Assembly: GCA_025453855.1 (NCBI GenBank)
Contig: JALOPO010000146.1
Location: forward strand, 1-5,701
Source: Gemmatimonadaceae bacterium
Lineage (GTDB): Bacteria > Gemmatimonadota > Gemmatimonadetes > Gemmatimonadales > Gemmatimonadaceae
Direction of reading: 5' to 3'
Length of the DNA stretch: 5,701 bases
Positions 1 to 5,464 of the stretch are shown piece after piece. Position 1 is the stretch's first letter; every line of letters begins with the position of its first letter. Made by a program: the position numbers and the translations under genes. Below the pieces are notes generated by a model, which was given only the letters and a program-made list of their open reading frames with translations, was not told where the DNA came from and searched no databases.

Positions 1-89
1 GCCAGTGGTGGAAGCGGGGGCGCGTCACCGCCGCAGGCGGCGAGGACGACGAGCAGGGTGGTGACGGCGCTGCGACGGATGGGGCGCAT
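1..89 (-). CDS. Putative lipoprotein, N-terminal fragment (runs off left edge)
   Basis: Reading the minus strand from the ATG at 89-87 gives 29 complete codons before the window ends, with no stop. The peptide begins MRPIRRSAV, which has an Arg-rich n-region. A hydrophobic stretch TTLLVVLAA follows, then Cys19 in a lipobox (L16-A17-A18-C19), then GGD and a proline-rich linker. This is a textbook signal peptidase II lipoprotein signal. It predicts export and lipid anchoring at the envelope; the residues Gly20-Gly21-Asp22 form the start of the mature protein. Nothing of the folded domain is visible, so its function cannot be assigned. I see no clear Shine-Dalgarno sequence upstream (plus-strand positions 90-110). 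The gene is divergent from the CHRD lipoprotein gene at 320. It could be a chance open frame, but the complete lipobox signal makes a real gene more likely. Confidence 0.72.
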   Translation of the reverse strand, partial: MRPIRRSAVTTLLVVLAACGGDAPPLPPL

Positions 90-319
90 GCGGGACGTGG
101 CGGACAGGGGAATGGATGGCGGCGCGCGCAGCGGTGCGCCCGACCAATCTGCATCCGGGCGCCCGCACGACGGGCACCGGGAGATCCGATCGGGTCACCG
201 CCGGCGTACGGGAGGGCAGCGCGTACGCGCCCCGCCGAATCGACGCACTGGCTCGCTGCTTGCGCATATGTCGGGGCATCCCTGATCCACGTTCGTGAAC
301 CCCCGAACCCGCGACCGCC
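90..319. promoter_or_regulatory. Divergent intergenic region between two lipoprotein genes
   Basis: These 230 bases separate two start codons that point away from each other, so promoters for both directions should lie here. Two symmetrical sequences stand out. One is a near-palindrome at 183-196 (GATCCGATCGGGTC, one mismatched pair). The other is a perfect 12-bp palindrome at 219-230 (GCGCGTACGCGC). Either could bind a dimeric regulator, although GC-rich DNA produces such palindromes by chance. A TTGCGC at 260-265 resembles a -35 box for the rightward gene, but I see no convincing -10 at the right distance. Short open frames that cross the region look Arg-rich and non-coding. The promoter role is inferred from gene orientation alone. 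Confidence 0.4.
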
Positions 320-838
320 ATGCCCATCACCCGTCCTGCCCGCTCGCTCGCCCTCGCCCTCGCCGTCCTCGGCCTCGTCGCCTGCGACGACGACGACGAC
401 AACGGCGCCCCCGCACCCGAGCGCTTCACCGCCCAGCTCGCCGGCAGCAACGAGGTGCCGCCCGTGACGACCACCGCCTCGGGATCGGCGACCTTCACCG
501 CCGTCGGCGACACGGCGCTCTCGTATACGATCACCGTCTCGGGACTCACCGGCGTCACCATGGGCCACATCCATAGCGGCGCGGCTGGGGTGAACGGTCC
601 CGTGCTGGTCTGGCTGGCGCCGCCCAACGGCACCGCGCCGCAGACGCCGAGTGGGCTGACCAATGGGGAGCTGAGCGCGGGGCGCATCAACGCCTCGTGG
701 ATCCGCGGCGTGGGCGGGGCGCCGGCGATCTCGCTCGACTCGCTCAAGCGGCTCCTGCGCACCGGCAACGCCTACGTGAACCTGCACACGTCGGCCAATG
801 CCGGCGGCGAGTTGCGCGGGCAGATCGTGCGACCGTGA
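320..838 (+). CDS. CHRD-domain lipoprotein
   Basis: This is a 172-residue protein. The signal sequence ends in a lipobox (L19-V20-A21-C22), so the mature protein should be lipid-anchored at Cys22. The anchor is followed at once by five aspartates and a short Asn/Pro-rich linker. The rest, about residues 36-170, matches the CHRD domain first described in chordin and common in secreted bacterial proteins. It opens with F-T-A-Q-L-A-G-S-N-E-V-P-P (36-48). A central MGHIHSG (81-87) is followed by NGPV (92-95). It closes with AYVNLHT (151-157) and NAGGELRGQI (160-169). The bacterial domain is a beta-rich fold of unknown biochemical role; no enzymatic residues are evident. The gene looks monocistronic: it is divergent on the left and followed by hairpins on the right. 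No Shine-Dalgarno sequence precedes the ATG, which is chosen because the lipobox signal starts there. Confidence 0.93.
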   Translation: MPITRPARSLALALAVLGLVACDDDDDNGAPAPERFTAQLAGSNEVPPVTTTASGSATFTAVGDTALSYTITVSGLTGVTMGHIHSGAAGVNGPVLVWLAPPNGTAPQTPSGLTNGELSAGRINASWIRGVGGAPAISLDSLKRLLRTGNAYVNLHTSANAGGELRGQIVRP

Positions 839-844
839 TCGGGC

Positions 845-881
845 GTCGGCACCGCCGCGCCACGTGCGCGATGGTGCCGAC
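845..881 (+). terminator. Hairpin after the CHRD gene, probable terminator
   Basis: Six bases after the stop codon, GTCGGCACC (845-853) pairs perfectly with GGTGCCGAC (873-881). Inside this 9-bp stem come a G-T wobble, one C-A mismatch and a further 5-bp stem (856-860 with 866-870) closed by a 5-nt loop. No T-tract follows, so this is not a classical intrinsic terminator. It may act as a U-less terminator or as a 3'-end stabiliser. Its outer core GTCGGCA/TGCCGAC recurs in the hairpin after the protease gene. Confidence 0.6.
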
Positions 882-899
882 AGGCCGACGGGCGCATGC

Positions 900-950
900 A
901 CGCCGCATTCCCCACCCGGGCCTCCGCGGCTCGCGGGGGGAATGCGGCGT
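900..950. terminator. Long inverted repeat, 14-bp perfect arms, terminator or regulatory hairpin
   Basis: The left arm ACGCCGCATTCCCC (900-913) is exactly complementary to the right arm GGGGAATGCGGCGT (937-950). The 23-nt loop contains the palindrome CCGCGG (924-929). The sequence after the right arm (TGATGTTCGCTTC) has scattered T residues but no run. The repeat lies 64 bases before the start of the DJ-1/PfpI operon. It could terminate the CHRD transcript (in either direction), insulate the operon or sit in its leader. A TTGATG at 950-955 at the edge of the right arm resembles a -35 box, but no good -10 follows. Confidence 0.6.
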
Positions 951-1004
951 TGATGTTCGCTTCACACGCGCCCGCGAGACTCCGGCCACGACCCACGACA
1001 CCCC

Positions 1005-1008
1005 GGAG
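1005..1008 (+). promoter_or_regulatory. Ribosome binding site of the DJ-1/PfpI gene
   Basis: GGAG lies 5 nt before the ATG at 1014. It supports that start, which also places a signal peptide at the exact N-terminus. Confidence 0.65.
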
Positions 1009-1013
1009 CCATC

Positions 1014-2147
1014 ATGCGACATCCGATCCTCGCCTCGCTCGCCGCCGTCTCGCTCGCGCTCGCCCCCATTGCGACCGTCGCGCAGGGCGCGCCCGCCCGC
1101 ACCAACACCGTCCTCCTCGTGATCAGCGGCGCCGGGCGCGACTCCGGTCGCACGCAGCCCGGCTACGAGATGGACGAGCTGGCGCAGGCCTATCTCGCCT
1201 TCACCCGCAACGGCTTCGCGGTCGCGATCGCGAGCCCGCAGGGCGGCGCCGTGGTCGCCGACCGCTACGATCCCAAGAGCGACTACAACGTCGACTTCCT
1301 CGCCGACACCGCCGCGGTGGCGAAGCTCGCCGACACGAGGCGCACCGCCGGGCTGCGCGCGCGCGACTACGACGCGCTGATGGTCATCGGCGGCAAGGGG
1401 GCGATGTTCGACCTCCCGCGCGACACCGCCCTCGCGCGCCTCGCCGCGGAGCTGCACGAGCGTGGCGGCGTGGTGTCGGCGGTCTGCCACGGGCCGGCGG
1501 GGCTGCTGGCCGCGCGCACGCGGGACGGCCGGCCGCTCGTCGCGGGCCGCGCCTTCACCGGCTTCACCAACGAGGAGGCGACGATCTTCGACAAGCAGTG
1601 GCGCGCGCGGTTCCCCTACCTGCTCGAGGACGAGGCCCGCCGCCTGGGCGCGCGCTGGGAGGAGTCGCCGCTCATGCTCCCGCACGTGGCGGTGGACGAC
1701 CGGCTGATCACGGGACAGAATCCCTTCGCCACGCCGCTGGCCGCGGAGGCGGTGGTGCGTGCGCTCGGGCGCACGCCGGTGGCGCGCACGCCGTGGCGCG
1801 ACGAGCACGCGGTGCGCACCGCCGCATCGCTCCTCGCGGCCGACCCCGTCGTCGCGCGGCGCACGCTGGCCGCGCAGTGGAAGGAGCTGCAGATCGAGTA
1901 CATCGGACTCCTCGGTTACTACCAGCTGCAGGGCGCCGCGAGCGAGGCCGACGTGCGGCGCGCGCTGCTGCTCATGGAGCTCGCCGGGCCGTACATGCCG
2001 AATCCCAAGCTCACGCTCGCCCTCGCGCAGGCGTACGCGAAGCTCGGCCGCGCCGAGGAGGCGCGGGCGCTGGCGCGCGACGTGGCCGCGCATCACAAGG
2101 CGCACGAGGGCGAGGCGCGCGCCCTCCTGGCATCGCTCTCCCGCTGA
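1014..2147 (+). CDS. Secreted DJ-1/PfpI-family (Hsp31-like) protein with C-terminal TPR-like tail
   Basis: This is a 377-residue protein. Residues 1-24 form a Sec-type signal peptide (hydrophobic ASLAAVSLALAPIATVA), so it should work in the periplasm or outside the cell. Residues 31-252 match the DJ-1/PfpI class I amidotransferase-like fold. Visible motifs are GYEMDEL (50-56), with the likely acidic partner Glu52; GGKGAMFDLP (126-135); the nucleophile elbow AVCHGPAGL (156-164), with Cys158 and His159; TGFTNEEA (182-189); and LITGQNP (231-237). The family contains chaperones, glyoxalase III-type glyoxalases and proteases, and the sequence does not decide between these. His is usual where Lys128 stands in GGKG. 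Residues 258-377 are an added, helix-rich tail. Its segment 330-357 (NPKLTLALAQAYAKLGRAEEA onward) reads like one TPR unit, suggesting a protein-binding extension. The gene is first in an operon with a response regulator 2 nt downstream and a sensor kinase, which suggests a role in stress sensing or response (inference). Confidence 0.9.
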   Translation: MRHPILASLAAVSLALAPIATVAQGAPARTNTVLLVISGAGRDSGRTQPGYEMDELAQAYLAFTRNGFAVAIASPQGGAVVADRYDPKSDYNVDFLADTAAVAKLADTRRTAGLRARDYDALMVIGGKGAMFDLPRDTALARLAAELHERGGVVSAVCHGPAGLLAARTRDGRPLVAGRAFTGFTNEEATIFDKQWRARFPYLLEDEARRLGARWEESPLMLPHVAVDDRLITGQNPFATPLAAEAVVRALGRTPVARTPWRDEHAVRTAASLLAADPVVARRTLAAQWKELQIEYIGLLGYYQLQGAASEADVRRALLLMELAGPYMPNPKLTLALAQAYAKLGRAEEARALARDVAAHHKAHEGEARALLASLSR

Positions 2148-2149
2148 GC

Positions 2150-2836
2150 ATGCCGGGCGGGCTGCACGTGCTCGTGGTCGAGGACAGCCGCGCGCTCGGC
2201 GAGAGCATCCGCGAGCTGCTCACGAGCCACGGGCATCGTGCGGACCTCGCCGCCGACGGGCGCGCCGGGCTGCAGATGGCGCTCGCCGAGCCCCCCGACG
2301 TGCTGGTGCTCGACCTCTCGCTCCCGGGCATGGACGGGCTGCGGCTCTGCGCGCGGCTGCGCGCCGAGTGCGACCGGCACGTGCCGGTGCTCATGCTCAC
2401 CGCGCGCGACACGCTCCCCGACAAGCTCGCCGGCTTCGAGGCGGGGGCCGACGACTACCTCCTCAAGCCGTTCGCGAACGAGGAGCTGCTCGCGCGTTGC
2501 CACGCGCTCTCGCAGCGGCACCGCGCGGGGCAGGCGCACCTGCTCCGCATCGGCACGCTCGTCATCGACCGGCGCGAGGGGACGGTGACCCGCGCCGGCA
2601 GGCCGCTCGCGCTGCGCCAGACGGCGCGCCAGCTCCTGCTCGTCCTCGCCGAGGCGTGGCCGCGCGCCGTCACCCGGAGTGAACTGGTGCGCCGCGTCTG
2701 GGGCGACGACCCGCCGGAGTCCGATCCGCTCCGCACGCACCTCTACGGGCTGCGCCAGGTGCTCGACAAGCCGTTCGCGACGCCGATGCTGGTCACGATC
2801 CACGAGGTCGGCTTCCGGCTGCAGGCCGACGCGTGA
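2150..2836 (+). CDS. OmpR/PhoB-family two-component response regulator
   Basis: This 228-residue protein should act in the cytoplasm as a phosphorylation-controlled transcription factor. The receiver domain (about 5-120) has the acidic pair Glu11-Asp12 (VVEDS), phospho-acceptor Asp55 (VLVLDLSLPGMDG), Thr84 (LMLTARD) and Lys106 (DDYLLKPF). The C-terminal winged helix (about 131-226) has a recognition-helix region DPLRTHLYGLRQVLDKP (192-208) and the wing HEVGFRL (219-225). The family's usual LTPTE-like motif is replaced by LALRQTARQ (153-161). The start at 2150 lies 2 nt after the upstream stop and gives the standard N-terminus just before the VLVVEDS strand; there is no strong Shine-Dalgarno, so translational coupling is likely. 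The frame is open upstream to 896, but that stretch is Arg-rich and shadows the DJ-1 gene. It is probably phosphorylated by the kinase encoded immediately downstream. It may autoregulate the operon, as many PhoP-like regulators do (inference). Confidence 0.95.
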   Translation: MPGGLHVLVVEDSRALGESIRELLTSHGHRADLAADGRAGLQMALAEPPDVLVLDLSLPGMDGLRLCARLRAECDRHVPVLMLTARDTLPDKLAGFEAGADDYLLKPFANEELLARCHALSQRHRAGQAHLLRIGTLVIDRREGTVTRAGRPLALRQTARQLLLVLAEAWPRAVTRSELVRRVWGDDPPESDPLRTHLYGLRQVLDKPFATPMLVTIHEVGFRLQADA

Positions 2837-4164
2837 CGGCGACGCTGCGGGGGCGCATCGTCGTCTCCTTCGTCGCCTTCGCCCTCGTGGTCGCGGCCAT
2901 CTTCGGCCTCGCCGGGGCGGCGGTCCTGTACAGCGCCGAGGATCGCTTCTTCGAGACGCTCCTGGCCGAGGAGGCGGCGGCGCTCGCGTCGCGCGCGCGG
3001 GTCACGGGCGCGTGGGCCGCGCCGCGCCACGACTGGATGACGGTGCACGTCACGCGCGCCACGATGCCGCCCGACCTGGCGCCGCAGCTCGCCGCGGCGC
3101 CGCGTCGCGTGGAGTTCACCGGCGCGCAGGGGCGACACTACCACGTGCGGGCGCTGCCGGCGCCGGGCGGGGGCGCGCCGGCGGCGTGGCTGGTGGCCGA
3201 GGTGAGCGAGCGACTCGTCATCCGCCCGCTCCGGCGCACGATCGCGATCCGGTGGGCGATCATGGAGGCGGCGATCGTCGCACTCGCGATCGGCCTCGCG
3301 CTCGCCATCGGCCGGCGCGTCGCCCGCCCGCTCTCGCAGCTCGCGGCCTCGGTGCGCGCGCTCGATCCGGCGCTCCCGGCGCATGCGGCCGTGCTGCGTA
3401 CCGGTGACCGCGAGGTGCGCCTCGTGGCCACCGCGCTCGACGAGCTGCGCACGCGGGTGGCGGCCTTCGTGGAGCGCGAGCAGGCCTTCACGCGCGACGC
3501 GAGCCACGAGCTGCGCACCCCGCTGAGCGTGATCCGCTCGTCGACCGCGCGCGCGCTGGAGGACGACACGCTCGCCGACGGCACGCGCCGCACGCTCGAG
3601 CGCGTGCTGCGATCGGCGGAGCAGCTCGAGGTGACGATCCGCAGCCTGCTTGCGCTGGCACGCGAGGGCGAGCTCGCCGCACCCGACACACCGACGGCGC
3701 TCCGCCCGGTCATCGAGGAGGCGGTGCTCGAGCAGGGCGGGGCACTCGACGCGGCGGCGCTCACCGTCGAACTCGACGTGCCCCGCGGCGCGACGCTGCC
3801 GGCATCGGCCGCGGTGCTGCGCATCGTCCTCGCCAACGTGCTCGGGAATGCGTGCGTGCATGCCGCACCGGGGGTGGTGCACGTGCGCGTGGCGGGCGAT
3901 GGCGCACTGGTGATCGAGAATGCGGTGTCGCCGGGGACGATGCCCGACGTCGACACGCTCGCGGAGCCCGGGGTGCGCCGCGAGCACAGCCCCGGGTACG
4001 GCCTCGGGCTGGCGATCGCGACGCGGCTCTGCGCGCGAAGCGGACTGTCGCTGGACATCCGCACCGATCGCCGCACCACCTTCGCGGTGCGGATCGCGGC
4101 GGCGCGGCGGGACGTCAGGACATCGCACGCCGGTACCAGCGATCTGCTGACGCGAACGCGGTGA
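2833..4164 (+). CDS. HAMP/HisKA sensor histidine kinase
   Basis: This is a 443-residue inner-membrane kinase. It starts at GTG 2833, inside a GTGA overlap (4 nt) with the regulator's stop, which makes it the likely cognate partner. The order is transmembrane helix 1 (about 10-33), a periplasmic sensor of about 105 residues (34-138), transmembrane helix 2 (about 139-160), HAMP (about 161-214), then a HisKA dimerisation domain with phospho-acceptor His225 in FTRDASHELRTPL. The HELRT motif has the Glu and Thr positions used in kinase and phosphatase reactions. The ATPase domain has the N-box NVLGNACVHA (335-344; Asn335 and Asn339) and a clear G2 box GYGLGLA (388-394). The G1 region is degenerate: IENAVSPG (361-368) stands where DxGxG is usual. 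The residue after NAC, often Lys or Arg, is Val342. The sensor is rich in acidic residues near its membrane ends and has His66, His102 and His104; its ligand is unknown. The last 20 residues are a low-complexity tail. Confidence 0.94.
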   Translation: MTATLRGRIVVSFVAFALVVAAIFGLAGAAVLYSAEDRFFETLLAEEAAALASRARVTGAWAAPRHDWMTVHVTRATMPPDLAPQLAAAPRRVEFTGAQGRHYHVRALPAPGGGAPAAWLVAEVSERLVIRPLRRTIAIRWAIMEAAIVALAIGLALAIGRRVARPLSQLAASVRALDPALPAHAAVLRTGDREVRLVATALDELRTRVAAFVEREQAFTRDASHELRTPLSVIRSSTARALEDDTLADGTRRTLERVLRSAEQLEVTIRSLLALAREGELAAPDTPTALRPVIEEAVLEQGGALDAAALTVELDVPRGATLPASAAVLRIVLANVLGNACVHAAPGVVHVRVAGDGALVIENAVSPGTMPDVDTLAEPGVRREHSPGYGLGLAIATRLCARSGLSLDIRTDRRTTFAVRIAAARRDVRTSHAGTSDLLTRTR

Positions 4165-4293
4165 GCGCACCCCCTTGCCAAGCTCGTGACGCAGAGCGAG
4201 CGTCTCCCGCACGCCGCCGGCAGCCGACGCACGGATGCCGCCGGTGACGGAACGTCATGGCGCGACGGCGCCCCTCTCCCACCCAGAGGCTCG
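4165..4293 (+). promoter_or_regulatory. Intergenic leader before the protease gene
   Basis: The 129 bases between the kinase stop and the protease start hold no convincing gene. A GTG at 4186 is in frame with the protease, but a start there would put about 36 polar residues ahead of the signal peptide. A small inverted repeat TGACG-GAA-CGTCA lies at 4245-4257. I see no clear promoter boxes and no strong terminator for the operon, so read-through from the kinase gene cannot be excluded. Confidence 0.3.
4285..4289 (+). promoter_or_regulatory. Ribosome binding site of the protease gene
   Basis: AGAGG lies 4 nt before the ATG at 4294. It supports that start over the upstream in-frame GTG at 4186. 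Confidence 0.6.
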
Positions 4294-5440
4294 ATGCGAT
4301 CCACCCTCCGTACGCGCGCGCTCGCCGCGGGCGCGACCCTGCTGCCGCTCACCGTTCCGGTGCTCCTCGTCGCCCAGGCGCGTGGCGAGGCCCGTCACAC
4401 GTGGCAGCCCGTGACCGGCGCCGAGGCCGCGCCCGTGCTCACGCAGGAAGTCACGCCGCCGCCGACCGCGAGCACCATCAACGCGCTGAGCAACAACGCG
4501 CTGATGAACCACGTCTTCACCATCCCGGGGCAGGGGACCTTCCGCTGCTCGGGCACGCTCCTCGCCTCGCAGCGGCACATCCTCACCGCCGCGCACTGCG
4601 TGGACGGGGCGACGCTCTCCAGCATCCAGGTCCGCCTCGGCCCGAACCGCCTCGCGCCACTCGCGACCTTCACCGCGTCGAACTACTTCGTGCGGCAGGG
4701 CTACAGCGGCAACGTGATCGAGGGGCGCGACATCGCGATCATCGAGCTCAGTCAGGCCGTCCCGACCAACCTCGCCGTCGGCTTCAACATCAACGAGACG
4801 CAGGACCTCGTCGGCCAGCGGATCGAACTCACCGGCTTCGGCTGCCAGGGCACGCTGTCGGCGGGGGCGACCAACTGCGGCGCCACCAGCCGCCGCTACG
4901 GCTTCAACCGCGTCGACTTCCGCGGCACCACGCCGGGCGCGGGGAACGCCAACTTCCAGAACTTCTGGAGCACCGAGTTCCCGGGCGAGAACCCGGCCGC
5001 CGCGCGCGAGGGCGTGCTGTGGATGGATCATGACCGCACGCAGACCACGGTCGGCCAGCAGGTGCTCGACTGGGCGGGGCAGCCGCGCTTCATCCCCAAC
5101 CAGAACGACGCGTCGTGCTACATCCAGGCGAGCCTCTGCGACACGGGGCTCGGCCTCGACGAGGCGGGCGTCGCGGGTGGTGACTCGGGCGGCGGCGGCT
5201 TCTGGAACGGCCTGCTCGCGACGGTGAACTCGTTCGGCGCCGTGGCCGCGCCCGACGGCACCCCGCCCTGCCTGCCGGACGTCGACTGCAGCCTGAACAG
5301 CACGTATGGCGAGTTCAGCGGCCTGGTCGACGTGCGCTACCACGCGGCTGAACGTGATCCCCGAACCGTCGACTTACGTGCTGCTGGCCACCGGCCTCGC
5401 CGCCATCGGCGTCGTGCGCCGTCGTCGCGCCTCGCGCTGA
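4294..5440 (+). CDS. Exported S1-family serine protease with PEP-CTERM tail, frameshifted near the 3' end
   Basis: An N-terminal signal peptide (MRSTLRTR, then LAAGATLLPLTVPVLLVAQA; cleavage probably after Ala29) precedes a trypsin-fold protease. The catalytic triad is His101 (LTAAHC), Asp146 (RDIAII) and Ser298 (GGDSGG). Eight cysteines (85, 102, 184, 195, 275, 282, 326, 332) could form disulfides; 85 and 102 match the conserved pair around the active His. The Asp-to-Ser distance (152 residues) is much longer than in chymotrypsin. The position six before Ser is Gly292, not Asp, so trypsin-like Lys/Arg cleavage is not expected. The frame is protease-like to about His350 (5343). In the next frame over, 5348-5437 encodes LNVIPEPSTY, a hydrophobic stretch and RRRRASR, ending at the stop 5438-5440. 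That is a PEP-CTERM sorting tail, normally cut by an exosortase. One extra base near 5344-5350 would explain the break. Read without correction, the frame runs to 5547 with an Arg-rich tail that crosses the hairpin and the next gene's start. Confidence 0.85.
5348..5440 (+). other. PEP-CTERM sorting signal displaced by +1 frameshift
   Basis: In the frame of codons starting at 5348, the sequence reads L-N-V-I-P-E-P-S-T-Y, then the hydrophobic segment VLLATGLAAIGVV, then RRRRASR and a stop. The Pro-Glu-Pro triplet is at 5360-5368. The tripartite order of PEP motif, one membrane helix and an Arg cluster at the very C-terminus is diagnostic of PEP-CTERM proteins, which are handled by exosortase. 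No start codon gives this stretch a sensible separate gene, so it must belong to the protease gene upstream. Deleting one G from GCGGCT (5344-5349) joins the two frames as ...VRYHALNVIPEPS. Confidence 0.85.
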
Positions 5441-5464
5441 TCGCGCGTCGGCTCCTGCAGGACC

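Noticed and set aside
896..2149. Upstream extension of the response regulator frame to ATG 896 (a 646-residue reading)
   Set aside because: The extension is Arg-rich, shadows the DJ-1 gene and crosses a hairpin; the receiver domain begins normally at 2150.
4186..4293. GTG start at 4186 for the protease
   Set aside because: It would bury the signal peptide behind about 36 polar residues; ATG 4294 has an AGAGG at the right spacing.
744..4352. Long minus-strand open frames opposite the DJ-1, regulator and kinase genes (for example 744-2105, 2743-4212, 3138-4352)
   Set aside because: They lie opposite genes with clear domains, their translations are Arg/Ala/His-rich without motifs, and long antisense open frames are expected in DNA this GC-rich.
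4255..5343. Minus-strand open frame of 362 codons opposite the protease
   Set aside because: The plus strand holds an intact catalytic triad; the antisense product is low-complexity and motif-free.
5344..5350. Programmed +1 ribosomal frameshift at GCGGCTG
   Set aside because: There is no recognised slippery sequence or rare-codon/stop context like known +1 sites; mutation or sequence error is simpler. It is kept only as a remote possibility within the frameshift finding.
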